A DNA stretch of 64,000 nucleotides from an uncultured Collinsella sp. (GCA_958408685.1 CATYLC010000006.1:29311-93310); one strand, 5' to 3'. Shown: positions 16,867 through 26,002, counted from the first letter of the stretch. Notes: a model not told the origin generated them from the letters alone. Translations and numbers: made by a program.

Positions 16867-18225
16867 ATGGTAGCAACTGAGCAGCTGTTCAACGTCCGTG
16901 AGCGCAAGCGCTTTGAACGTCACGACATTTGGGAGCGCATCGCCGAGAACGGCACGATTTCCGCCGCGGTTATGGTTATCGCCGCCATCGCCGCCGTCAT
17001 TTGCGCCAATACCGATGCCTACGAGGCCATCCATCACTTTTTGGAGACCCCGCTGTATGTGGGTCTGGGCAACCTTACGGCCGGTCTCACCGTTGAGCTT
17101 TTCGTCAACGACTTCCTCATGGCGATTTTCTTTTTGTTGGTGGGCATTGAGCTTAAGTACGAGATGACGGTCGGCGAGCTCAAGAATCCGCGTCAGGCCA
17201 TGCTACCCATGCTGGCAGCCGTGGGCGGCGTCGTCGTTCCCGCCTGCATCTATCTCATCTTTAACCATGCCGGCGCCCGCAACGGTTGGGCCATCCCCAT
17301 GGCAACCGATATTGCCTTTGCGCTGGGCGTGCTGTCGCTTTTGGGCAATCGCGTGCCCAACGGCGTGCGCGTGTTCTTCTCGACGCTCGCCATCGCCGAC
17401 GACCTCATCTCCATCGCCGCCATCGCCATCTTCTACGGTCAGAGCCCCAATCCGTTTTGGTTGGGCGCCGCCGCGCTGGTGACCTGCGCGCTCGTGTGGC
17501 TCAACAAGACGCAGCATTACCGCCTTGCCCCGTATTCGGTACTGGGCCTGCTGTTGTGGTTCTGCATGTTCAAGAGCGGTGTACATGCCACGCTTGCTGG
17601 CGTCATCTTGGCCTTTACCATTCCGGCCAAGTGCGGCGTCAAGCTCGATAGCCTCACCGATTGGTTGGGCGAGTGCCTGCCGCTGCTCGATGACCGCTAC
17701 GACGACGAGGCGCACATCTTGGGCCAGCATGACTTTACCGTCTCGACCACCAGGGTCGAGCGCGTCATGCACCGCGTGACCCCGCCGCTCATCCGCATGG
17801 AGCGTCTGATCTCCACGCCGGTCAACTTTGTGATTCTGCCGATCTTTGCGTTCGTGAACGCACAGGTTCGCCTGGTGGGCGTGGACATGAGCACGCTGCT
17901 CACCGACCCGGTGACGCTCGGCGTGTACTTTGGCATGCTGCTGGGCAAGCCGATTGGTATCTTTGGCATGACGTTTGCCCTGGTTAAGTTTAGGGTCTGC
18001 GAGCTGCCGCACAATGTCAACTGGCACATGATTGCCGGTGTGGGCATTCTGGGCGGTATCGGCTTCACCATGTCGATCCTCATCAGCGGCCTTGCCTTCC
18101 CGACGGCCCAGTTCGAGGTCCTGGCTGCCAAGGCCGCTATTCTTGCCGGTTCGGTCACCGCGGCCGTGCTCGGCATGATCTACATGAGCGTGGTCTGCAA
18201 ACACCCCGCGCCCAAGGGCGAGTAG
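16867..18225 (+). CDS. nhaA: NhaA-type Na+/H+ antiporter
   Basis: A 452-residue membrane antiporter that exports Na+ (or Li+) in exchange for H+. The paired transport aspartates lie in LAIADDLIS, and the conserved MATDIAFALG carries another functional Asp. About twelve hydrophobic segments are visible. A polar insertion near the middle (about 255-305, HILGQHDFTVSTTRVERVMHR) lies in a cytosolic loop, and the chain is somewhat longer than E. coli NhaA (388). ATG 16867 follows GAAAGGAG. It is monocistronic with a structured leader. Confidence 0.95.
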   Translation: MVATEQLFNVRERKRFERHDIWERIAENGTISAAVMVIAAIAAVICANTDAYEAIHHFLETPLYVGLGNLTAGLTVELFVNDFLMAIFFLLVGIELKYEMTVGELKNPRQAMLPMLAAVGGVVVPACIYLIFNHAGARNGWAIPMATDIAFALGVLSLLGNRVPNGVRVFFSTLAIADDLISIAAIAIFYGQSPNPFWLGAAALVTCALVWLNKTQHYRLAPYSVLGLLLWFCMFKSGVHATLAGVILAFTIPAKCGVKLDSLTDWLGECLPLLDDRYDDEAHILGQHDFTVSTTRVERVMHRVTPPLIRMERLISTPVNFVILPIFAFVNAQVRLVGVDMSTLLTDPVTLGVYFGMLLGKPIGIFGMTFALVKFRVCELPHNVNWHMIAGVGILGGIGFTMSILISGLAFPTAQFEVLAAKAAILAGSVTAAVLGMIYMSVVCKHPAPKGE

Positions 18226-18267
18226 GCGCGTAAAAAATCGGGGCCGGGCATGCCCCGGATGCCCTCG

Positions 18268-18495
18268 TGTGCAAAAAACGCCGTTTGTGAGTACTGTCAC
18301 AAACGGCGTTTCATTTTACGCACTAAAAATAATGGACAACTACATGCTGCTTGTACGTTAACGAGTAGCCGGTAGATTAGAAAATGACAATAAGGTCCTT
18401 AAAAAGAGGGCGAACGAGGCCAAAAAGGGCTGTTTTTGCCAAAAATCGCTGCCACTAAAAAAGTAACAGTACTCATATTTGCGCTTTTTTGAACA
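18268..18495. repeat. TGAGTACTGT inverted-repeat element, copy A
   Basis: This fills most of the 330-base gap between nhaA and the next gene. The left arm (18268-18300) begins TGTGCAAAAAACG and contains GTGAGTACTGTCAC. The right arm (18463-18495) begins GTAACAGTACTCATATTTGC. The arms are imperfect inverted copies. The interior is AT-rich and shares TAGATTAG, AAAAAGGGCT and CTGCYACTAAA blocks with copy B at 32801-33017. The left part has also become the nhaA terminator. Confidence 0.7.
18273..18317 (+). terminator. Terminator after nhaA
   Basis: The perfect stem AACGCCGTTTGTG / CACAAACGGCGTT (18277-18289 with 18298-18310) is preceded by A6 and followed by TCATTTT. Confidence 0.75.
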
Positions 18496-18555
18496 CAAGC
18501 CCTAAAACAAGCCTCGCCAAGGTCGGGAAGCGGGCCAAATCGCCGGCCTCGAGGC

Positions 18556-18810
18556 TTATTCCACCGTTCCGTAGACGGCGCCCCAGCCGTGGGCGGCCAA
18601 GGCGGAGTTGAGCTGGTCGCAAAGTGACTGGCGGTCGTAGTAACCGGGCGGCAAAAGGTTCACGATTTCCATGAGATCGGGCGCCAGGTCCAAGATCTCG
18701 GCCTGTACGATGAGATCCAGGCGGTCGATGGCGCGGCGGTCGTAAAACAGCCCGTCGACCAGGCGCTGTAGGTCGCCGAATTCCTCGGCCTGGAACGATC
18801 CGTACTCCAT
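18556..18810 (-). CDS. Small conserved hypothetical protein
   Basis: A predicted 84-residue acidic, soluble protein. It begins MEYGSFQAEEFGDL and contains LPPGYYDRQSLCDQLNSAL, which suggests a helical fold. I chose ATG 18810 because AAGGAG lies 5 bases upstream; an in-frame Met at 18861 would add 17 residues without a good site. It stands alone, divergent from the aminotransferase gene. I do not recognise the family. Confidence 0.7.
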   Translation of the reverse strand: MEYGSFQAEEFGDLQRLVDGLFYDRRAIDRLDLIVQAEILDLAPDLMEIVNLLPPGYYDRQSLCDQLNSALAAHGWGAVYGTVE

Positions 18811-18959
18811 AGTGTCTCCTTGGGCGCCCCACGCCGGCATGCGCGGCGATTCGTAATTCATTGCGATGGACTTAATCTATCACGGCTTCATACCCTTGCG
18901 GCGGTGGCGGTCTATACTTAGACGAACTGCAACGTCCCGCCTCGCGAAAGGTCGCACCC

Positions 18960-20264
18960 ATGCAGACGATCTACCAGAAGATGGAAACCACCGAACTCGA
19001 TGCCGCCATCGAGGCACTCAAAGCCGAGGTTGCCGAGGTCAAGGCCAAGGGCCTGGCGCTCGACATGGCCCGCGGCAAGCCGTCGCCCTCTCAGGTGGAC
19101 ATCTCTCGACCCATGCTCGATATCCTCAATGCCGATGCCGATCTGCACGACGGCAACGTCGACTGCTCCAACTACGGCTGCTTTGAGGGCATTCCCTCGG
19201 CACGCAAGCTAGCGGGGGAGTTCCTGGGTTGCCCCGCCGAGCAGACGCTTGTACTGGGTTCGTCGAGCCTGCTGATCGAGCACGATATCGCTGGCATGTT
19301 CTGGCGCTGCGGCTCGTGCGGCAGCGAGCCTTGGGAGGCTTACGAGGCCGCGCATGACGGCAAGAAGGTCAAGTTCCTGTGCTCTGTTCCCGGCTACGAC
19401 CGCCACTTTGGCATCACCGCCGACCTGGGTATCGAGAACGTCCCCGTCGCGATGACCGACAACGGCCCCGACATGGACGAGGTCGAGCGCCTGGTTGCCG
19501 CCGACGACTCCATCAAGGGCATCTGGTGCGTGCCCAAGTATTCCAACCCCACGGGCATCACCTTTAGCGAGGACACTGTGCGTCGCCTGGTCGAGATGCC
19601 CACGGCCGCACCCGATTTTCGCATCTTCTGGGACAACGCCTACTGCGTGCACGACCTGTACGATGAGACCGACGAGCTCGCAAACATCTTTGACCTCGCT
19701 CGCGCGGCGGGCACCGAGGATCGCGTGGTGGCCTTTGCCTCGACGTCCAAGATCACCTTCCCGGGCGCCGGCATCGGCTTTATCGGTGCGAGTCCTGCGG
19801 TTATCGCGGAGTTCTCCAAGCGCCTGAAGGCCGGCCTTATCAGCGCCGATAAGCTCAACCAGCTGCGCCACGTGCGTTTCCTTCCCACCATCGAGGCGGT
19901 CAGGGAGCACATGAAAAAGCACGCCGAGTTCTTGCGCCCGCGCTTTGAGGCCGTTGAGCGCAAGCTCACCGAGGGCCTGGGCGATACGGGTTGCGCCACT
20001 TGGACGCATCCCCGCGGCGGCTACTTTGTGAGCTTTGATGGTCCCGAGGGCTCGGCCCAAAAGGTCGCTGCGCTTTGTGCTGACCTGGGCGTCAAGCTCA
20101 CGCCGGCCGGTGCTACCTGGCCCTATGGCAAGGACCCGCGCGATACCAACATCCGCATCGCGCCGAGCTATCCCACGGTCGAGGACCTGGAGGCCGCGCT
20201 CGATGTGCTGGTGCTGGCCGTTAAGCTTGTCGCTGCCGAGCTCGCGCGTGCCGAGCGCGCCTAA
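18960..20264 (+). CDS. Aspartate aminotransferase, actinobacterial subgroup (PF12897-like)
   Basis: A 434-residue PLP enzyme of the class I/II fold. The PLP lysine is in FASTSKITFPGAGIGF; YSNPTGITFSE is the conserved Asn-Pro-Thr-Gly segment; DNAYCVHDLY holds the Asp that binds the pyridine nitrogen; and the C-terminal RIAPSYP has the Arg that binds substrate carboxylate. The N-terminal LALDMARGKPSPSQVD is typical of the subgroup known from Corynebacterium AspT. It would transfer amino groups between aspartate and 2-oxoglutarate. ATG 18960 follows GAAAGG. The next gene starts 51 bases downstream and may share the transcript. Confidence 0.9.
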   Translation: MQTIYQKMETTELDAAIEALKAEVAEVKAKGLALDMARGKPSPSQVDISRPMLDILNADADLHDGNVDCSNYGCFEGIPSARKLAGEFLGCPAEQTLVLGSSSLLIEHDIAGMFWRCGSCGSEPWEAYEAAHDGKKVKFLCSVPGYDRHFGITADLGIENVPVAMTDNGPDMDEVERLVAADDSIKGIWCVPKYSNPTGITFSEDTVRRLVEMPTAAPDFRIFWDNAYCVHDLYDETDELANIFDLARAAGTEDRVVAFASTSKITFPGAGIGFIGASPAVIAEFSKRLKAGLISADKLNQLRHVRFLPTIEAVREHMKKHAEFLRPRFEAVERKLTEGLGDTGCATWTHPRGGYFVSFDGPEGSAQKVAALCADLGVKLTPAGATWPYGKDPRDTNIRIAPSYPTVEDLEAALDVLVLAVKLVAAELARAERA

Positions 20265-20315
20265 CGCGCGGCTTCCCGTACTATCCGCACCTTCGATACG
20301 TAAAGGAGCATATAC

Positions 20316-20630
20316 ATGGATTTGGGTATTTCCACCAACCCCACGCCAGAGCTCTACACCATTAAGGTAACCGGCGAGATCGACATCTCTAACGCCGATA
20401 GCCTGCGCAATGCCATCGACCTGGCGCTCGAGCAGCCCACTGAGGCCGTTGAGCTCGATTTTGCCCAGGTGAGCTACATCGATTCGACGGGCATTGGCGT
20501 GCTCGTGGGCGCCGCGCACCACGCGGTCGACCACGGCAAGCGCTTTAGCTGCACCAATGTGCAGCCCCCGGTAATGCGCGTGGTTCAGCTGTTGGGTGTC
20601 GACCAGGAGATTTCGATCACCGCTGCATAA
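20316..20630 (+). CDS. STAS-domain anti-sigma factor antagonist
   Basis: A 104-residue SpoIIAA/RsbV-like protein. The phospho-regulated serine is in SYIDSTGIGVLVG, the family's DSxG motif, and the N-terminal strand has VTGEIDISNAD. Such proteins bind an anti-sigma kinase when unphosphorylated and so release a stress sigma factor. No anti-sigma kinase or sigma factor gene is adjacent, so the partner must be elsewhere. ATG 20316 follows AAAGGAG. Confidence 0.92.
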   Translation: MDLGISTNPTPELYTIKVTGEIDISNADSLRNAIDLALEQPTEAVELDFAQVSYIDSTGIGVLVGAAHHAVDHGKRFSCTNVQPPVMRVVQLLGVDQEISITAA

Positions 20631-20783
20631 TCTTTGCCCCCAAAAGGGCGTGCCGTTTGGCATATGTTTGTGATGCGCTCGGACGTTTTGGCGTCCGGGC
20701 GCTATACTTGACCGAATGAATAGACGAGTTCCGGCCGAATGGCGCGGTGCGGGCTCGACTCACATCGAGCCTTGGAGGTATGT

Positions 20784-21335
20784 GTGTTTGGTATTGGAGA
20801 GGGTGAGCTCGCGATCATCGTGGTCTTCGGCTTTTTGCTGTTTGGCCCGGATAAGCTCCCGCAGATGGGCCGCACGATCGGCCGTGCCATCCGTCAGTTC
20901 CGCGAGACGCAGGAAAAGATGACGGCCGTTGTTCAGTCTGAGATTATCGATCCGGTAAGTGAGGCCGCTTCGGCACCGGTCAAGCCCAAGAAGACTGCCG
21001 TCGATGACGATTCCGATGCGGACAAGGATGCCGCCGAGACGGCAGCGCCCGCCAAGAAGGAGACCTTTGCCGAGCGCCGTGCCCGCCTTGCTGCCGAGAA
21101 GGCCGCGAGCGAGGCTGCCGCCGAGGGCGAGGGTGCTGCTGAGGAGGCCGAGGGTGCCGAGCCTGCCGCTGCCGCCGAGCCTGTCGTCGAGCCCGAGCCG
21201 GTAGAGCCCACGACGGCCGACCTCTACGCCCGTCGTCCCCGCAAGCGCAAGGCCGTCGTCGACCAGCTCGCCCGCGAGCTCGAGGCCGAGGACGACGCCG
21301 CTGCCGCCGACGCCTCGAAGGGAGGCGATGAGTAA
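20784..21335 (+). CDS. tatA: TatA/TatB-family twin-arginine translocase subunit with long acidic tail
   Basis: Start is GTG 20784, with GGAGG five bases upstream. It gives the family N-terminus VFGIGEGELAIIVVFGFLLF followed by GPDKLPQMGRTIGRAIRQF. One membrane helix is followed by an amphipathic helix, as in TatA/B. At 183 residues it is twice a typical TatA: from about residue 60 the chain is Ala/Glu-rich, ending in a basic patch (YARRPRKRKAVVDQ). The length suits TatB or a bifunctional TatA. It overlaps tatC by one base (TAATG), so the pair is translationally coupled. Assignment to A versus B is open. Confidence 0.88.
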   Translation: MFGIGEGELAIIVVFGFLLFGPDKLPQMGRTIGRAIRQFRETQEKMTAVVQSEIIDPVSEAASAPVKPKKTAVDDDSDADKDAAETAAPAKKETFAERRARLAAEKAASEAAAEGEGAAEEAEGAEPAAAAEPVVEPEPVEPTTADLYARRPRKRKAVVDQLARELEAEDDAAAADASKGGDE

Positions 21336-22126
21336 TGCCTATCGGACCTGCGCGCATGCCGCTCTTCGATCACCTGGGAGAGCTCCGTCGCCGCCTGACT
21401 ATCGTGGTCGTATCGGTGTTTGCCGCCGCCATCGTGCTGTATTTCGCCACGCCCGTGGTGCTCGACATCCTGGAAGACCCCATCCGCTCCTTTGTGCCGG
21501 ACGGTAAGTTCTACATCACCACCACGCTCGGCGGCTTTGGCCTGCGCTTCTCGCTGGCCATCAAGATGGCCGTGGTCATGTGCACGCCCATGATCATCTG
21601 GCAGATTCTGGCATTTTTCCTGCCGGCACTGCGTCCCAACGAGCGCAAATGGGTCGTGCCCACGGTGCTCGCCTCGACGGTGCTGTTCTTCCTGGGCGCC
21701 ATCTTCTGCTATTTCATCATCATCCCGGCGGGCTTTGAGTGGCTTATCGGCGAGACCTCGGCCGTCGCCACGGCGCTGCCCGACCTGGAGAACTACGTCA
21801 ACATGGAGCTGCTCTTTATGATCGGCTTTGGCGTGGCGTTTGAGCTGCCGCTCATCATCTTTTACCTGTCCGTCTTCCACATCGTGTCCTACGCGGCCTT
21901 CCGCGGCGCCTGGCGCTACGTGTACGTGGGCCTGCTTGTGGGCTCGGCTGTGATTACGCCCGACGGCTCGCCCGTTACGCTGGGCCTCATGTACGGTGCC
22001 CTGCTCTCGCTCTACGAGATTTCGCTCGCCATTGCCCGCGTGGTCATTACCGCGCGCGAGGGCAAGGAGGGCTTGTTTGTGAGCCGTCTGGACCTGTTCT
22101 CGGACGATGAGGACGACGAGGAGTAA
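21335..22126 (+). CDS. tatC: TatC, twin-arginine translocase core subunit
   Basis: A 263-residue polytopic membrane protein that binds the twin-arginine signal of folded exported proteins. Family features are MPLFDHLGELRRRL at the N-terminus, containing the conserved HLxELRxR, six hydrophobic segments, the conserved FxxPALRPNERK loop and FGVAFELPL. The C-terminus is acidic (SDDEDDEE). ATG 21335 overlaps the tatA stop. HypA and HypB genes follow, which fits because many [NiFe] hydrogenase small subunits are Tat substrates. Confidence 0.96.
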   Translation: MPIGPARMPLFDHLGELRRRLTIVVVSVFAAAIVLYFATPVVLDILEDPIRSFVPDGKFYITTTLGGFGLRFSLAIKMAVVMCTPMIIWQILAFFLPALRPNERKWVVPTVLASTVLFFLGAIFCYFIIIPAGFEWLIGETSAVATALPDLENYVNMELLFMIGFGVAFELPLIIFYLSVFHIVSYAAFRGAWRYVYVGLLVGSAVITPDGSPVTLGLMYGALLSLYEISLAIARVVITAREGKEGLFVSRLDLFSDDEDDEE

Positions 22127-22132
22127 ATCGGT

Positions 22133-22489
22133 ATGCACGAGGTTGGCATTGTCAACGGCATACTCGATACAGTGATTCGCGCGGCGCGTGGGGCGGGGGC
22201 CTCGCGCGCCGTTTTGGTAACGCTGCGTATCGGGGATATGACCGAAGTTGTGCGCGAGGCGCTCGACTTTGCGTGGGAGACATTTCGCGATGAGGACCCG
22301 CTCACGCGAGGCTGCGAGCTTGCCGTGGAGGAAGTCCATCCACAAAGCGAGTGTCTGGACTGCGGCGAGGTTTTCGACCACGATCGCTTCCACTGTCGCT
22401 GTCCCCAGTGTGGTGGTGCCAACGTGCGCCTGCTGCACGGTCGCGAGCTTGACATCGCGAGTATCGAAATCGAAACCCCCGACGATTAG
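22133..22489 (+). CDS. hypA: HypA, hydrogenase nickel-incorporation protein
   Basis: A 118-residue nickel metallochaperone. The N-terminal Met-His-Glu (MHEVGIV) forms the Ni site through H2. The structural zinc site is two CxxC pairs, C74-x2-C77 and C90-x2-C93. It delivers Ni to [NiFe] hydrogenase precursors together with HypB, encoded 55 bases downstream. It starts 6 bases after tatC. The rest of the hyp set is not in the window. Confidence 0.94.
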   Translation: MHEVGIVNGILDTVIRAARGAGASRAVLVTLRIGDMTEVVREALDFAWETFRDEDPLTRGCELAVEEVHPQSECLDCGEVFDHDRFHCRCPQCGGANVRLLHGRELDIASIEIETPDD

Positions 22490-22544
22490 CTCGCTGGCCA
22501 TCTGTTGATGGGGTATAAAGGGGCCAAAGTAAGGAGTGCCGAGT

Positions 22545-23228
22545 ATGGCCGAGAAAACGATTGATATCGCGTCGCCGATTCTGTCGCGCAATGAGCGCCT
22601 GGCAGATCAGCTGCGTCAACGATTTAATGAGACAAACACCTATGTGATCAATGTGCTGTCGAGCCCCGGTTCGGGCAAGACCACCACGATCCTGGGCACC
22701 AACGAGCGTCTGCGCGACAAGGCCGGCCTGCACTGCGCCGTCATCGAGGGCGATATTGCCTCGGATGTCGACGCCATCACCATGAAGGAAGCCGGCATGC
22801 CCGCCATCCAGATCAACACAGGCGGCCTGTGCCACCTCGAGGGCAACATGATCATGGAGGCCGTTGACGCGTTCGACCAGGCCGTCGGTCTGGAGAACAT
22901 CGACGTCATTTTTATCGAAAACGTGGGCAACTTGGTCTGCCCGGTCGACTTTGACCTGGGTGAGAACCTGTCCATCATGATTCTCTCGGTGCCCGAGGGC
23001 GACGACAAGCCCATCAAGTACCCGGGCATCTTCCAGCACGCCGGCGCGCAGCTGCTCAATAAGGTCGACGTGGCCCCGGCTTTCGATTTTGACATGGATA
23101 GGTATACTAAGACACTCGATGACCTCAATCCGCAGGCGCCGCGGTTTGCCGTGAGCGCGCGCAAGGGCGAGGGCATGGATGCCTGGTGCGATTGGCTCAT
23201 CGGGCAGATCGAGCAAGCAAGGGCGTAA
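22545..23228 (+). CDS. hypB: HypB, GTPase for hydrogenase nickel insertion
   Basis: A 227-residue SIMIBI GTPase. The P-loop is SSPGSGKTT at about 39-47; VIEGDIASDVDA is the switch region, and INTGGLCHLEGNMI holds the Cys/His nickel site at the dimer interface. NKVDVAPA is the guanine-specific motif. There is no N-terminal His-rich store or CCxxC motif, so this is the short form. ATG 22545 has AAGGAG 8 bases upstream; an in-frame GTG at 22536 overlaps that site. Confidence 0.95.
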   Translation: MAEKTIDIASPILSRNERLADQLRQRFNETNTYVINVLSSPGSGKTTTILGTNERLRDKAGLHCAVIEGDIASDVDAITMKEAGMPAIQINTGGLCHLEGNMIMEAVDAFDQAVGLENIDVIFIENVGNLVCPVDFDLGENLSIMILSVPEGDDKPIKYPGIFQHAGAQLLNKVDVAPAFDFDMDRYTKTLDDLNPQAPRFAVSARKGEGMDAWCDWLIGQIEQARA

Positions 23229-23282
23229 ATCGGTCGCCATACGGGCGGGCGTAGCCGCAGAGACACGAGATAGGAGCCTCTT

Positions 23283-25877
23283 TTGAAGCTCATCATCGCC
23301 GAGAAAAACGACGCTGCGCGTCAGATCGCCGAGCGTCTGTCCACGGGTAAACCCAAAAAGGATAAGGTGTACAACACCGCCATCTACCGTTTTGAGTGGA
23401 AGGGCGAGGAGTGCGTGACCATCGGCCTGGCCGGTCACATCCTTGCGCCCGATTTTTGCGACAGCGTGCTGTTCGATAAAAAGCTGGGCTGGTATTCGGT
23501 TACTGAGGACGGCGAGATGCTGCCGGCCGACATGCCCGATGGCCTGGCTCGTCCGCCTTACGACACCAAGCGCAAGCCGTTTCTTGCCGACGGTATCTCC
23601 ATCAAGGGCTGGAAGCTCGAGAGCCTGCCGTATCTCACCTGGGCGCCCGTCATTAAGCTGCCGGCCGAGAAGGAGCTCATTCGCTCGCTCAAGAACCTTG
23701 CCAAGAAGTCCGACAGTGTCATCATCGCTACGGACTTCGATCGCGAGGGCGAACTGATCGGTTCGGACGCCCTCAACAAGGTGCGCGAGGTTGCGCCGGA
23801 CTTGCCGGTTGCCCGCGCCCAGTATTCTTCGTTTACCAAGGCCGAGATCACGCAGGCCTTCGATAATCTCGTCTCGCTCGACCAGAATCTGGCCGACGCC
23901 GGCGAGAGCCGCCAGCACATCGACCTTATCTGGGGCGCGGTGCTCACGCGCTATCTGACGCTCGCCAAGTTTGGCGGCTTTGGCAACGTGCGCTCCGCCG
24001 GCCGCGTGCAGACGCCGACGCTTGCCCTGGTGGTCGAGCGCGAGCGCGAGCGCATGGCGTTTGTGCCCGAGGACTATTGGCAGATCCGCGGTATGGGTGC
24101 CGCGCAGGGTGCTGCCGAGGACGACCGCTTTAAGATTGCGCACAAGACGGCACGCTTTACCGACAAGGATGCTGCCGAGACGGCATACGGCCATGTCGAC
24201 GGCGTTACGACGGCAACCGTCGCCGCGGTGACCAAGCGCTCACGCAAGCAGCAGCCACCCACGCCGTTTGCGACCACCTCGCTGCAGGCTGCCGCCGCAG
24301 CCGAGGGCATCTCGCCTGCGCGTACCATGCGCATCGCCGAGTCCCTCTACATGGCGGGCCTCATCAGCTACCCGCGTGTCGACAACACCGTGTACCCCGC
24401 GACGCTCGATCTGGGCGCCGTGGTGAGCGACCTGGCAAAGATCAACCCGGCGCTGGCGCCCGTGTGCAAAAAGGTGCTCGCCGGCCCCATGAAGCCCACG
24501 CGCGGCAAAGTCGAGACCACCGACCACCCGCCTATCTACCCCACGGGCGAGGGCGATCCGTCCACGCTTGATGGCGGCCAACGCAAACTCTACGATCTTA
24601 TCGCCCGCCGCTTCCTGGCGACGCTTATGGGTCCCGCGACCATCGAGAACACCAAGCTCGAGCTCGACGTGAACGGTGAGCCGTTCGTGGCTTCGGGCGA
24701 TGTGCTCGTGACCCCGGGTTTCCGCGAGGCATACCCGTACGGACTCAAGCGCGACGAGCAGATGCCGCCGCTGGAGCAGGGCGATACGGTTGATGTGTTC
24801 GACATTAAGCTCGAGGCAAAGCAGACCGAGCCGCCCGCACGCTACAGCCAGGGTAAACTCGTGCAGGAGATGGAGAAGCGCGGCTTGGGCACCAAGTCCA
24901 CGCGCGCGAGCATCATCGAGCGCCTGTACGCCGTGCGCTACCTCAAAAACGATCCCGTGGAGCCGAGTCAGCTGGGCATCGCCATCATCGATGCGCTGAC
25001 GCAGTTTGCCCCGCGCATCACGAGCCCCGATATGACCAGCGAGCTCGACGGCGACATGACCCGCGTCGAGCGCGGCGAGGACACCGAAGAGCATGTCGTG
25101 ACGCACTCGCGCGCACTGCTGGCCGGCGTGCTCGACGAGCTGCTCAAGCACACGCAGGAGTTGGGCGACGCCATCAGCGACGCCGTCACGGCCGATGCAC
25201 GCGTGGGCGCTTGCCCCAAGTGCGGCAAGGACCTGGTTATGAAGACGAGCGCCAAGACCCGTGGCAGCTTCATTGGCTGCATGGGCTGGCCCGACTGCGA
25301 TGTGACCTATCCGGTGCCGAGCGGCGTCAAGGTGAGCCCGCTCGAGGGCGAGGCGGCCGTGTGCCCCGAGTGCGGCGCGCCGCGCATTAAGTGCCAGCCG
25401 TTCCGCCAGAAGGCCTTCGAGATTTGCGTGAACCCCACGTGCCCCACCAACTACGAGCCTGACCTTAAGGTGGGCGAGTGCAAGGTGTGTGCCGAGGCCG
25501 GACGCCATGGCGACCTGATCGCGCACAAGAGCGAGAAGAGCGGCAAGCGTTTTATCCGCTGCACCAACTATGACGATTGCGGCGTGAGCTATCCTCTGCC
25601 GGCGCGCGGTAAGCTCGAGGCGACGGGTGAGACCTGCCCCGAGTGCGGCGCCCCCATCGTGGTGGTCAACACGGCGCGCGGCCCGTGGCGTATCTGCGTC
25701 AACATGGACTGCCCGACCAAGGAGAAGAAGCTCGCCCGCGGCCGCAAGACCACGACCAAGGCGAGCACGGCAAAGAAGACGACGGCGGCCAAGAAGACGA
25801 CGGCTAAGAAAGCCACTGCCGCCAAGAAGGCGACCGCGAAGAAGTCGACTGCCAAGAAAGCAGCCGCCGACAAGTAA
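23283..25877 (+). CDS. topA: DNA topoisomerase I (type IA) with C-terminal zinc modules
   Basis: An 864-residue enzyme that relaxes negative supercoils. Start is TTG 23283, with AGGAG about 8 bases upstream. The Toprim domain begins KLIIAEKNDAARQIAERL and has the acidic triad in ATDFDREGELIG. The active tyrosine is in GLISYPRVDNT. After the core come four Cys4-type zinc modules (CPKCGKD, CPECGAP, CKVCAEA, CPECGAP with their later Cys pairs), then a Lys/Ala/Thr-rich tail of repeated AKKTT units. The N-terminal arrangement, with HILAPDF and PYLTWAPVIKLP segments, looks closer to archaeal-type topoisomerase I than to E. coli TopA; that is my reading, not a search result. Confidence 0.93.
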   Translation: MKLIIAEKNDAARQIAERLSTGKPKKDKVYNTAIYRFEWKGEECVTIGLAGHILAPDFCDSVLFDKKLGWYSVTEDGEMLPADMPDGLARPPYDTKRKPFLADGISIKGWKLESLPYLTWAPVIKLPAEKELIRSLKNLAKKSDSVIIATDFDREGELIGSDALNKVREVAPDLPVARAQYSSFTKAEITQAFDNLVSLDQNLADAGESRQHIDLIWGAVLTRYLTLAKFGGFGNVRSAGRVQTPTLALVVERERERMAFVPEDYWQIRGMGAAQGAAEDDRFKIAHKTARFTDKDAAETAYGHVDGVTTATVAAVTKRSRKQQPPTPFATTSLQAAAAAEGISPARTMRIAESLYMAGLISYPRVDNTVYPATLDLGAVVSDLAKINPALAPVCKKVLAGPMKPTRGKVETTDHPPIYPTGEGDPSTLDGGQRKLYDLIARRFLATLMGPATIENTKLELDVNGEPFVASGDVLVTPGFREAYPYGLKRDEQMPPLEQGDTVDVFDIKLEAKQTEPPARYSQGKLVQEMEKRGLGTKSTRASIIERLYAVRYLKNDPVEPSQLGIAIIDALTQFAPRITSPDMTSELDGDMTRVERGEDTEEHVVTHSRALLAGVLDELLKHTQELGDAISDAVTADARVGACPKCGKDLVMKTSAKTRGSFIGCMGWPDCDVTYPVPSGVKVSPLEGEAAVCPECGAPRIKCQPFRQKAFEICVNPTCPTNYEPDLKVGECKVCAEAGRHGDLIAHKSEKSGKRFIRCTNYDDCGVSYPLPARGKLEATGETCPECGAPIVVVNTARGPWRICVNMDCPTKEKKLARGRKTTTKASTAKKTTAAKKTTAKKATAAKKATAKKSTAKKAAADK

Positions 25878-25902
25878 CGGCGCAGTCGGAACATTGACTA
25901 AA

Positions 25903-25945
25903 ACAAAAACGAGCGAGGACCTCAAAATCCTCGCTCGTTTTTTTA
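25903..25945 (+). terminator. Intrinsic terminator after topA
   Basis: The stem ACGAGCGAGGA / TCCTCGCTCGT is followed by seven T. Confidence 0.9.
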
Positions 25946-25948
25946 TCT

Positions 25949-26002
25949 GGCAGTTAGGGACGTTCCTTTTCTGCCGGCAGTTTAGGAACGTCCCTAACTG
26001 CC
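25949..26002. repeat. 54-bp GTTAGGGACGTTCC palindrome, copy 1
   Basis: The arms GGCAGTTAGGGACGTTCCT and its exact complement AGGAACGTCCCTAACTGCC enclose TTTCTGCCGGCAGTTT, which contains the palindrome CTGCCGGCAG. It differs at one base from the copy at 27069-27122. Confidence 0.9.
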
